Source of the DNA: JAVBOW01 sp031550615
GTDB lineage: Bacteria; Bacteroidota; Bacteroidia; Bacteroidales; Rikenellaceae
Length of the DNA: 58,108 nucleotides
Assembly (NCBI GenBank): GCA_031550615.1
Contig: JAVBOL010000024.1
Coordinates: 1 to 58,108 of the forward strand
Direction of reading: 5' to 3'
Each line of letters begins with the position of its first letter. The stretch's first letter is position 1. The position numbers were made by a program, and so were the translations under genes. Positions 8,170 to 15,559 of this stretch are shown one piece after another. Below the pieces are notes generated by a model, which worked only from the letters and a program-made list of their open reading frames with translations, made no database searches and was not told the DNA's origin.

Positions 8170-8514
8170 CTAAAAAATGGGTTGTATACCTGCCCCGTAA
8201 AGCAATCCCGACGCCCGGAACATCGAGCAGGGGCTGCTCAGCAGCACTATATCGTTTTCACAGGCGAGCCTGATCATATCTTCGGTGGGACGCTTGCCGC
8301 GCACCAGCAGCACGCAGCGCACGTCGCTCATTTCGGCCGTCCGTATGGCCTGTACGTTGGCCAAGCCGGTTATAAGCACGAAATTAGTCGGCTTGACCGT
8401 CAGCACGTCGCTCATCAGGTCCGAGGCGAAGGCATAGCCGACCTGCTGGTCGAGCATACCCTGCCCGCAGATGACGCGCCCCTCGATCAGGGTTATTATT
8501 TCACTTATTTTCAT
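8170..8514 (-). CDS. DRTGG-domain protein, first gene of module
   Basis: 114 residues. A single DRTGG-type domain with the block GYAFASDLMSDVLTV and a C-terminal stretch VRGKRPTEDMIRLACENDI typical of the family. It is paralogous to the protein at 6060-6389. It opens the six-gene module; the 133-base region upstream is shared with the divergent sulfatase maturase gene. No full TAnnTTTG box was found in front of it, only TACCTTAG on the minus strand near 8566-8573. Confidence 0.82.
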   Translation of the reverse strand: MKISEIITLIEGRVICGQGMLDQQVGYAFASDLMSDVLTVKPTNFVLITGLANVQAIRTAEMSDVRCVLLVRGKRPTEDMIRLACENDIVLLSSPCSMFRASGLLYGAGIQPIF

Positions 8515-8647
8515 ACACGTTTCGCTTGCCCGCGGGACTGCGTGCCCCGCTTGGGATGGCTAAGGTATGAATTTTTAACAGAATATGCTTCCATGGCACA
8601 TATTTTGTTACTTGGCGTAGCAATAATGAAAGCCTAAACCGGCGATA

Positions 8648-9913
8648 ATGAGTGAAATTCACATAGAGAGGACGGTCTTCAGGGGCCGTCCGGCAATACG
8701 CATGCACGCGATGATAAAGGCATCGGAGCCCGTGTGCAACCTGAGTTGCGACTACTGCCGTTACCCGTGCGGGACCGGACGGAAGCAAACCGCCGACCAC
8801 CGGCGAATAGACGAAGCGACCCTCGAAAATTTCATAAAACAATATATAGGACAGCAGAGCACTACCCGGGTGGTTTTCTCATGGCAGGGCGGCGAACCCT
8901 CGCTGTTGGGCATAGACTTTTTCCGGCGCGTGGTCGAACTGCAAAAAAAGCACGCCCCTGCCTGGGTGAAGTGCGATAACGAACTGCAGACCAACGGGAC
9001 GACGCTGACGGGGGAATGGTGTAAATTCCTCAGCGAAAACGATTTCCTGGTAGAGTTGTCCATCGACGGACCACGCCGCATCCACGACGCCTACCGCCAT
9101 TACGCCGACGGGCGCGGATCTTTCGACCGCGTGATGGAGTCGGCGCGGCTGCTGCGCAACCACGGGGTGCGTTTCGCCACCGTTACCGCGGTCAACGACC
9201 TTAACGCACGCCGCCCTGGCGAGGTATACCGCTTCCTGCGCGACGAGGTGGGCAGCCGCCAGATGCGATTCGTCCCCATCGTCGAGCTCAAGGATTTCCG
9301 CGACACATCCACCCTGCGCGGTGAGGATATGCCAAGGGAAAACTCCGCAGAGGCCACGCCCGGCAACCCCGCCTCGATACTCTCGCCGTGGTGCGTGGGC
9401 TCCGAGGAGTGGGGCGATTTCCTGATAGGTGTTTTCGACGAATGGCGGCGCGACGGACTGGGTTATGTCTACATGCCGCTTTTCGACTCCGCCATCGAGC
9501 AGTGGATGGGACACGTTTCGCCCTTTTGCGCCTTTTCGCCGATTTGTGGCAAGGGAATTGCCATGGAACATAACGGCGAGGTATACGCCTGTGACCGCAA
9601 CGTCTGTCCCGGGTACCGCCTTGGCAACATCGACGAAACGCCGATTGACGATATGACGCTCAGCGCCTGGCAGCAACAGAGTGGTTGCGCCAAGGACGCG
9701 GACCTGCCCGGTAAATGCCGCCAATGCCGCTACCTTTTCGCCTGTTGGGGCGAATGTCCCAAAAACCGCCTGTTGAGCACCGACAACGGGCAGCCGGGGT
9801 TAAGTTACCTCTGCCGCGGGCTATACAAGTATTTCAGCCATATAGATCCGCACATACGCACCATAGTCAACCAACTTGGATACGAAGTTTCACCCGATAT
9901 ACCGCCCGTATAG
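8648..9913 (+). CDS. anaerobic sulfatase-maturating enzyme, radical SAM/SPASM
   Basis: 421 residues. The radical SAM motif is C30-x3-C34-x2-C37 (CNLSCDYC). C-terminal SPASM cysteines that bind two auxiliary [4Fe-4S] clusters are visible in CAFSPICGKG, YACDRNVCPG and CRQCRYLFACWGECPKN. The enzyme oxidises the active-site Ser or Cys of sulfatases to C-alpha-formylglycine without oxygen. Its likely client, a serine-type sulfatase, lies at 21206-22579. It is followed by the HAD lipoprotein gene after 3 bases, so the two are co-transcribed. Confidence 0.93.
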   Translation: MSEIHIERTVFRGRPAIRMHAMIKASEPVCNLSCDYCRYPCGTGRKQTADHRRIDEATLENFIKQYIGQQSTTRVVFSWQGGEPSLLGIDFFRRVVELQKKHAPAWVKCDNELQTNGTTLTGEWCKFLSENDFLVELSIDGPRRIHDAYRHYADGRGSFDRVMESARLLRNHGVRFATVTAVNDLNARRPGEVYRFLRDEVGSRQMRFVPIVELKDFRDTSTLRGEDMPRENSAEATPGNPASILSPWCVGSEEWGDFLIGVFDEWRRDGLGYVYMPLFDSAIEQWMGHVSPFCAFSPICGKGIAMEHNGEVYACDRNVCPGYRLGNIDETPIDDMTLSAWQQQSGCAKDADLPGKCRQCRYLFACWGECPKNRLLSTDNGQPGLSYLCRGLYKYFSHIDPHIRTIVNQLGYEVSPDIPPV

Positions 9914-9916
9914 ACT

Positions 9917-10900
9917 ATGAAAACAAAACTATACTTATTCGCCGCCCTGGCCGCCGTTGCGTGCACCCGTGGCGAAAGCACAGAGACGGGGCCGTTGGCG
10001 CTCTGGAGCGACGGCGCCTCCCGCGACGCCATCATTAACTTCGTGAAACAGGCCGTCACCCCCGACAGCCCCGGGTTCATCCCGCGGGCAGATCGCATCG
10101 CCGTGTTCGACAATGACGGCACGCTGTGGTGCGAACATCCGCTCTACTTCGAAATGGTGTACGCCGTTGCCGCAGCCGGGCAGATCGTCAGGGAGAAGCC
10201 CGAGCTGCAAAAGCTTCCCGAGCTCAAGGCGCTGGCCGGCGGCGATATGGCCACCTTCATGAAAGATCCCGGCAAGTCGATTCCCGAGGCCTTCGCCATA
10301 GCGCACGCGGGCCCGGCGGAAGAGGCAGACCTGAGGGCAAAGATGTGGCTGGACACCGCACGCCACGAGCGTTTCGGGGTGCCATACCGCGAGTTGACCT
10401 ACTCCCCGATGGTCGAATTGCTGATATACCTTAGGATCAACGGCTTCAAGACCTATATCGTATCCGGGGGATCGAACACCTTCATCCGGCTGCTGAGCGA
10501 CGGGGCCTACGGCATCCCCTCCGAGCAGGTGATAGGGACTATGCTCAAGGCGCAGTTCACCGACCGGGACGGGAATTACGGCATCAGCTACCTGCCAGAG
10601 GTGTGGCACATGGACGACGCGGCGGGAAAACCCGAGGCCATCGCGCAACTGATAGGCAAAAAACCCGTGCTGGCCTTCGGGAATTCGGACGGCGACCTGC
10701 AAATGCTGCAATGGACCTCCTCGAACTCCTACCCCAGCCTCTGTCTGCTGCTTCACCACACGGACGCCGAGAGGGAGTACGCCTACGATAGCCTCTCCAC
10801 TATCGGCACGCTGAAAAAAGCGCTCTATGAGGCGCACGCGAAGAAGTGGACGGTGGTCGATATGAAAAAAGACTTCAGGGAAGTATTCAAAGGAATGTAA
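9917..10900 (+). CDS. HAD-superfamily phosphatase, probable lipoprotein
   Basis: 327 residues. HAD motif I is DNDGT at 65-69, motif II lies in YIVSGGSNTF, the motif III Lys in DDAAGKPEA and motif IV in GNSDGD, so the catalytic set is complete. The N-terminus MKTKLYLFAALAAVAC looks like a lipoprotein signal with Cys16 as the lipidated residue, though the -3 position is Ala rather than Leu. This would place the phosphatase on the periplasmic side. The substrate is unknown. Coupling to the sulfatase maturase suggests glycan or phosphoester scavenging, but that is speculation. Confidence 0.85.
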   Translation: MKTKLYLFAALAAVACTRGESTETGPLALWSDGASRDAIINFVKQAVTPDSPGFIPRADRIAVFDNDGTLWCEHPLYFEMVYAVAAAGQIVREKPELQKLPELKALAGGDMATFMKDPGKSIPEAFAIAHAGPAEEADLRAKMWLDTARHERFGVPYRELTYSPMVELLIYLRINGFKTYIVSGGSNTFIRLLSDGAYGIPSEQVIGTMLKAQFTDRDGNYGISYLPEVWHMDDAAGKPEAIAQLIGKKPVLAFGNSDGDLQMLQWTSSNSYPSLCLLLHHTDAEREYAYDSLSTIGTLKKALYEAHAKKWTVVDMKKDFREVFKGM

Positions 10901-10942
10901 AAAAGAGGCTTCCGACCGCGACTGGTCGGAAGCCTTCTTTTT
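10901..10942. terminator. bidirectional terminator between HAD gene and L,D-transpeptidase
   Basis: A 13-bp stem, GAGGCTTCCGACC (905-917) against GGTCGGAAGCCTTC (924-937), has a 6-base loop and is flanked by A-run on the left and T-run on the right. It serves both convergent genes and abuts the stop codon of the minus-strand gene. Confidence 0.9.
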
Positions 10943-11948
10943 ATTCGAACACCACCACCAGGGCGCGGTCTTTTTCCGCCCAGCGGTATACATATTCGGC
11001 GTGGGAGGTCGCGGTGCGCACGCACATGTGCGACCTCGGGGTGGTTCCCAGCGACCAGCTATACTCTTCGACCCTCGTGTGTGGCGCGTTAACCGGTATC
11101 CCGTGCACGTAAGCCCCGTTGCTGAAACGGCTGGCGAAGGGGGCGAATCCTCCCGTCTCCGTCCTGCCGTCCACAAGGTAGACCATCCTCTGTTTTTTCT
11201 CCTGTACGACGAAGATGCCCAGGGGGGTTTCCATCTGGTACGGGGGGTGGTGCAGTCCGGTCGTCGCGGGGTTTATGCTCCTTATCAGCCAATCGCTACT
11301 TCGGCCTTTTTCGAGCGTTATTATATATTGCTGCGCCCTGTCGATGGCTATCACGCGGTCGAAGAGGGTGTCGGCCTGTAATGTTTTCAGGTATCGCGTC
11401 CGGGTCGTCCACTCCCCGCCGATCCACGCGGGCGAAACCCTTGCCGTGAGCGAGTCGCTCCCGACCACCCTGACCAGCGCCCCGTCCAGGGCGTAACGCT
11501 CCGGAGGCAGGGTGTCAGCGCCGGCCCACAGGGGGATTCCCTGGAAGCGCTCCACACCGTAAGGGTCCTGCAGGTTTCCGTAGGCGTTGCGTGAGTAAGT
11601 ACCACTCAGGGGCGCCTGCCCGTTTATGTTGTGGCGGTTCTGCGCCACGGCCCATGCGGCGCGCACGGCGGTCAGGGAATCCAGCTGTGAAAGTATTCCC
11701 CGGACCTTATCCCAACGGATCACCCTTACCGTGTCCCGCCAGGGAATAGTGTCGCCCAGCGTATATTTATCGTAGATCAGCGCACGGCTCAGCGACACCT
11801 CTGCGCGGCGGTGTTTTGCCGGCGGTGGCGGTATATCCGCCGCCGCGCTGTCCGGCTCGGCGTACGGGGCCGATTCGGACACCGTACCGCTCCCGGCGCA
11901 AGCGGCCAGGGTGAGCAGCAGGGTGGGAAGTGTGACCAGCCGCAGCAT
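10941..11948 (-). CDS. L,D-transpeptidase family lipoprotein
   Basis: 335 residues with a lipoprotein signal (LAAC, Cys17). The YkuD catalytic motif is near the C-terminus: His in VHGIPVN and, about 20 residues on, SHMCVR with the nucleophilic Cys. The usual Gly before Cys is Met here. Such enzymes form 3-3 peptidoglycan cross-links or attach proteins to the wall from the periplasm. It is the last gene of the tamB operon and its ATG overlaps the mtaD stop by one base (TGATG). Confidence 0.87.
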   Translation of the reverse strand: MLRLVTLPTLLLTLAACAGSGTVSESAPYAEPDSAAADIPPPPAKHRRAEVSLSRALIYDKYTLGDTIPWRDTVRVIRWDKVRGILSQLDSLTAVRAAWAVAQNRHNINGQAPLSGTYSRNAYGNLQDPYGVERFQGIPLWAGADTLPPERYALDGALVRVVGSDSLTARVSPAWIGGEWTTRTRYLKTLQADTLFDRVIAIDRAQQYIITLEKGRSSDWLIRSINPATTGLHHPPYQMETPLGIFVVQEKKQRMVYLVDGRTETGGFAPFASRFSNGAYVHGIPVNAPHTRVEEYSWSLGTTPRSHMCVRTATSHAEYVYRWAEKDRALVVVFE

Positions 11949-13303
11949 CAGAGTTGCGCTATTGACCCGGCCCTGGAGGTTTCCCCGGCCCGCCTCTCGA
12001 TGTAGCTTTGCGCGGTCGCCATGAGCGTCGGGGTGTCTATCTGCGTGCAGCGCCCCTCGCGGGCGACGATGCGTCCGTTTACGATGGTCAGCGCCACGTC
12101 GCTTGCCTTGGCGCTGTACGCCAGGGTCGAAACCACGTTGTGCAGGGGTTGCAGGTGGGGCTTTCTCATGTCTACCAGAATAACGTCGGCGAGTTTTCCC
12201 TCGGCCAGCGAACCGATCTTATCCTCCATGTGCAGGGTTCTGGCCCCCCTGAGCGTCGCCATTTCGAGCATGTCGTAGGCGGGCAGGGTGAGCGGGTCGG
12301 CGTTGGCCACCTTTTGCAGCAGCGACGCCGAGCGCATCTCCTCCCACATATCCAGGTCGTTGTTCGAACTGGGCCCGTCCGTTCCCAGGCCCACGGTCAA
12401 TCCCTTTTCAAGCATCTGCTTGACGGGCGCTATTCCGCTGGCCAGCTTCATGTTGCTCTGTGGGTTATGGGCCACCGTCACGCCTTTCGAAGCCATGATA
12501 TCCATATCGCCCCCTGTAAGGTGGACGCAATGCACGGCTACCGACCGGCGGTCGAAGACCCCCTGGTCGCGCAGGTATTCCACCGGCGTTTTGCCGTAAT
12601 TCTTACGAATCGTTTCTATTTCGTCGAGCGTTTCGGCAACGTGGGTGTAGACCATCACGCCATGTTTGTCGGCCAGCTCCAGGCAGCGGCGCAGCGTGTC
12701 GGGAGAGCAGGTATAGGGGGCGTGCGGGGCGACCATCAGCGTGATGCGTCCCTCCGCGGCGCCTTGCCAATCGTTTACCGATTGTTCGAATTCCTGTTGG
12801 AAAACGTCCACGCGCCCGTCGATGCAGGTGGAGCCGAGCAGCGCGCGGATGCCGCTCGTAGCCACGGCCTTGCCCACGAAAGTCTCCATCCAGTACATGT
12901 CGGCGAAGGTCGTGGTGCCACCGGCGAGCATCTCGGCGACGCCCAACTCGGCGCCCATGCGGATATCCTCGCCGCTCATGCCACCCTCGAAAGGCCATAT
13001 ATACTCGCTCAGCCACTTGAACAGCGGCAGATCGTCGGCGTAACCGCGCAGAAGGCTCATCGACGCATGGTTGTGGGTGTTGACCATACCGGGCATCACG
13101 GCCATGCCGCGCGCGTCGATACGCTCTGTATCGCGACCCGCAGACGCCAGGAATGCCTCTACGCGGCGGGTGTGCCCCTCGCCGCCGTCCTCGCGGCTGA
13201 CCATGGTTATTTTGTCGCCCGAGATGCCTATCGCTCCCACGAAAGGCGCATCGTCGCGGGAAGTCATCGGCACGACGGTGCCGTTCTCTATGAGTATGTT
13301 CAT
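11948..13303 (-). CDS. mtaD: amidohydrolase, MtaD-type S-adenosylhomocysteine/methylthioadenosine deaminase
   Basis: 451 residues of the cytoplasmic amidohydrolase superfamily. Metal ligand motif NTHNHASMSLLRG is followed by a long conserved block ending in IWPFE, typical of the MtaD/SsnA/TrzN branch. Further ligands are in HVAET, the His of HCVHLTGG and GTDGPSSNNDLDM. The likely reaction is deamination of S-adenosylhomocysteine or methylthioadenosine to the inosyl derivative, feeding purine and methionine salvage. Substrate assignment inside this branch is uncertain. It lies in an envelope operon, 1 base after the DUF1573 gene. Confidence 0.85.
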   Translation of the reverse strand: MNILIENGTVVPMTSRDDAPFVGAIGISGDKITMVSREDGGEGHTRRVEAFLASAGRDTERIDARGMAVMPGMVNTHNHASMSLLRGYADDLPLFKWLSEYIWPFEGGMSGEDIRMGAELGVAEMLAGGTTTFADMYWMETFVGKAVATSGIRALLGSTCIDGRVDVFQQEFEQSVNDWQGAAEGRITLMVAPHAPYTCSPDTLRRCLELADKHGVMVYTHVAETLDEIETIRKNYGKTPVEYLRDQGVFDRRSVAVHCVHLTGGDMDIMASKGVTVAHNPQSNMKLASGIAPVKQMLEKGLTVGLGTDGPSSNNDLDMWEEMRSASLLQKVANADPLTLPAYDMLEMATLRGARTLHMEDKIGSLAEGKLADVILVDMRKPHLQPLHNVVSTLAYSAKASDVALTIVNGRIVAREGRCTQIDTPTLMATAQSYIERRAGETSRAGSIAQL

Positions 13304-13304
13304 A

Positions 13305-13691
13305 CTATTTCCCGTTTACCACCTCGCCCTGCGCCACTATGATGCGGCGTTTAACGGATTCGTTGGTGAATACCTGTATCGCTTTATAGAACACCCCGTT
13401 CTCCTGGCGTTTGGGATCGTAAGTGATCGTGATCTGGCCGCTGCCGCCGGGGAGCACCGGTTTTTTGTCGAAGGTGGCTTTGGTGCATCCGCACGAGGTT
13501 TCGACCGAGAGGATCACAAGCGGGGCGTTGCCGGTGTTGGTGAAGGGGTAGATGTGGCTCACCTTGCCGCCCTTCTCCGCAACCTTGCCGAAGGAGTGTT
13601 CGCTGTGTTCGAATTTCATTTCGGGGCCGTTCTGCGCCACGGCGAAAGAGACGGCCATAAGCGTGGCAAACGATAATAAGATGTGTTTCAT
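13305..13691 (-). CDS. DUF1573 secreted protein
   Basis: 128 residues from the ATG at 13691, chosen because it begins a clear signal peptide MKHILLSFATLMAVSFAVAQ; an upstream in-frame ATG at 13718 lies within the preceding gene's end. The mature part has the immunoglobulin-like DUF1573 pattern: FGKV, YPFTNTGNAPLVI, the SCGCTK motif and TYDP. Such proteins are abundant in Bacteroidota periplasm and have no assigned role. It sits between tonB and mtaD in the operon. Confidence 0.88.
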   Translation of the reverse strand: MKHILLSFATLMAVSFAVAQNGPEMKFEHSEHSFGKVAEKGGKVSHIYPFTNTGNAPLVILSVETSCGCTKATFDKKPVLPGGSGQITITYDPKRQENGVFYKAIQVFTNESVKRRIIVAQGEVVNGK

Positions 13692-13714
13692 AGCGGAGTG
13701 TTTTTGCAAATATA

Positions 13715-14476
13715 TCAATTCATTTTAAATATGTAAGTTATCGTGCCGCTTTGGGGGCTGTCGGCGGTGATCGAGGTGAAGCGCGCCTTGCGTGCCGCCA
13801 TTAGCGCGTCCTGTATCATCGCGTTGTCGACCCCTATCGAGCCCGAGGCGCGGTAGACGGCGTTGGTCACCGCACCTTCGGGGCTAACGGTGATCTCGAC
13901 CACCACGCGGCCTTCGCGGTCGGAGTTGTAATCGGGCTTGGGCAGCGCACCTACGGGACTGCGCCCCGAGAGGTTGTACGAAGCGCCCGAAGTGCCAGTC
14001 CCCGTGCCCGAGTGGCTGCCTGTGGCCGATCCTGCGGGGTTTCCCTGGTTGCCGCTCCCCGTGCCGGTGCCTTCCGAAGTGGAAGTGCTGCCGGCGGTGC
14101 GTCCCGGGAAGAGGGCGCGCGCGTCTGCGGTGCGGGGTTGCTCGGCGGGCGTTTGCTCACCCGTCGCAACGTCGCCACCCGTCGTGCCGCGCACGGTGGA
14201 AGAGTTGGTCACGGGCCTCGGCGAGGCTGCGGGCGTAGGTTGCGTAACGGCCCGGGCTTGCGAAAAATCGTCGCTCATGGCCGTGTCTTCCGTTCCCGAT
14301 GCCGACTCCACATCGCCGAAATTGACCATCACCCCGTCATCCAGGGGATGCCACTGCTTTTCAGGCAGCGGGATCCGGATCAGAAGCAGCAGTCCCACCG
14401 CGAGGTAGAACCCCGCCGTGGTTATGACTGCAATAACCTTGCCCCGCCTGTTATCGTCTGGTTTGTAATACTGCAT
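13715..14476 (-). CDS. TonB-like energy transducer
   Basis: 253 residues. One membrane helix near 16-36, then a ~120-residue linker rich in Thr, Gly and Ser instead of the usual Pro/Lys, then a C-terminal domain (about 175-253, GRVVVEITVSPEGAV...ARKARF) of the TonB/TolA type. Together with the preceding ExbB and ExbD it should carry proton-motive force to the outer membrane. No specific receptor is encoded nearby. It is 3 bases after exbD. It could equally be called TolA-like. Confidence 0.85.
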   Translation of the reverse strand: MQYYKPDDNRRGKVIAVITTAGFYLAVGLLLLIRIPLPEKQWHPLDDGVMVNFGDVESASGTEDTAMSDDFSQARAVTQPTPAASPRPVTNSSTVRGTTGGDVATGEQTPAEQPRTADARALFPGRTAGSTSTSEGTGTGSGNQGNPAGSATGSHSGTGTGTSGASYNLSGRSPVGALPKPDYNSDREGRVVVEITVSPEGAVTNAVYRASGSIGVDNAMIQDALMAARKARFTSITADSPQSGTITYIFKMN

Positions 14477-14479
14477 CGC

Positions 14480-14872
14480 TTAGTTGGCCCTGGTCGCCAG
14501 AATAATGGGATAACCGTTGTCCTTTATCAGGTTCATCACCGGCATAAGGTCGCGCACCTGCACCGATTCGTCGCACTGCACCGACACCATAGGACTCTCT
14601 ACGCCCTCCAGTTCGGCGTGCAGGGCGGCTGAAAGCCGGTCGAACTCCACCTGCTGCTGCCCGACGTAATATTTCAGGTCGGCTGTCACCGAAACGCTGG
14701 CGTAGGTCTTCTCGCTCGACGGGCTGGCGCTTTTGGGCAGCAACAGCTTCAGGGCGTTGGGGTTCATCAGCGTGGTGGCGATCAGCATGAACATCAACAG
14801 CAGGAACATCAGGTCGGACATGGATACCGCGCTGAAGGACTGGTCGATCTTTGAGCTGCGTTTGATAGCCAT
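14480..14872 (-). CDS. exbD: ExbD/TolR biopolymer transport protein
   Basis: 130 residues with a short cytoplasmic N-terminus, one membrane helix (about 17-37, VSMSDLMFLLLMFMLIATTL) that contains the essential Asp, and a periplasmic domain. It forms the proton channel with ExbB. Gaps to exbB and tonB are 3 bases each. TolR is the alternative name; no Pal or TolB gene is in view to decide. Confidence 0.92.
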   Translation of the reverse strand: MAIKRSSKIDQSFSAVSMSDLMFLLLMFMLIATTLMNPNALKLLLPKSASPSSEKTYASVSVTADLKYYVGQQQVEFDRLSAALHAELEGVESPMVSVQCDESVQVRDLMPVMNLIKDNGYPIILATRAN

Positions 14873-14875
14873 GGC

Positions 14876-15559
14876 TTATTTCTTTTCTACGGGTTGGTTG
14901 AGGATGTCCATGAAGGAGATCGACGTGGTTTCGAGCTGGAACACCAACCGGCCGATGCGCGCGCTGAGGTAGTTGTTGCCGAAATAGGCCGGGATACCGA
15001 CCACCAGGCCGCCCACGGTGGTTATCATGGCGATGTACATACCTGCCGAGAGCATGGTCATGTCCACAGCCCCGGTCGAGGCGTTGGCGATATCCATAAA
15101 GGCCTGTACCATGCCGACCACCGTGCCCAAAAAACCGAGCATGGGCGCGCCGCCCGCTATGGTGGCCAGGACAGGCAGGTTCTTTTCGAGTTTCGACACT
15201 TCGAGGTTGGCCACATTCTCGATAGCCGTCTGCACGTCGGCCAGGGGGCGTCCTATGCGCTCGATGCCCTTTTCGACCATGCGCGCGGTGGGGGTGTCGG
15301 TCGAGCGGCACATATCGAGCGCGGCGGCGATCTTACCCTCGTTCATATATTCGCGGATGCGGCTCATGAAATTATTGTCCGTGGCCGACGCCTTGCGTAT
15401 AGCGGTGTAGCGCTCCACGAAGATATAGACCATAACGCCGGCAAGCAGGGCGAGGGGTATCATCAGCCAGCCGCCGGCCTTAACCAATTCGAAGAGGCTC
15501 ATAGCGGCCTTTTCCGTGGCCGCGCCTGTGGCGTCGGCCTGTAAGAGATTGAAGATCAT
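14876..15559 (-). CDS. exbB: MotA/TolQ/ExbB proton channel protein
   Basis: 227 residues with three membrane segments: near 30-50, and the pair in GGAPMLGFLGTVVGMVQAF and MYIAMITTVGGLVVGIPAYF, the characteristic MotA/TolQ/ExbB core. It powers the TonB-like transducer with the proton gradient across the inner membrane. The ATG overlaps the tamB stop codon in ATGA, so translation of this gene is coupled to the outer-membrane assembly factor tamB. Confidence 0.94.
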   Translation of the reverse strand: MIFNLLQADATGAATEKAAMSLFELVKAGGWLMIPLALLAGVMVYIFVERYTAIRKASATDNNFMSRIREYMNEGKIAAALDMCRSTDTPTARMVEKGIERIGRPLADVQTAIENVANLEVSKLEKNLPVLATIAGGAPMLGFLGTVVGMVQAFMDIANASTGAVDMTMLSAGMYIAMITTVGGLVVGIPAYFGNNYLSARIGRLVFQLETTSISFMDILNQPVEKK

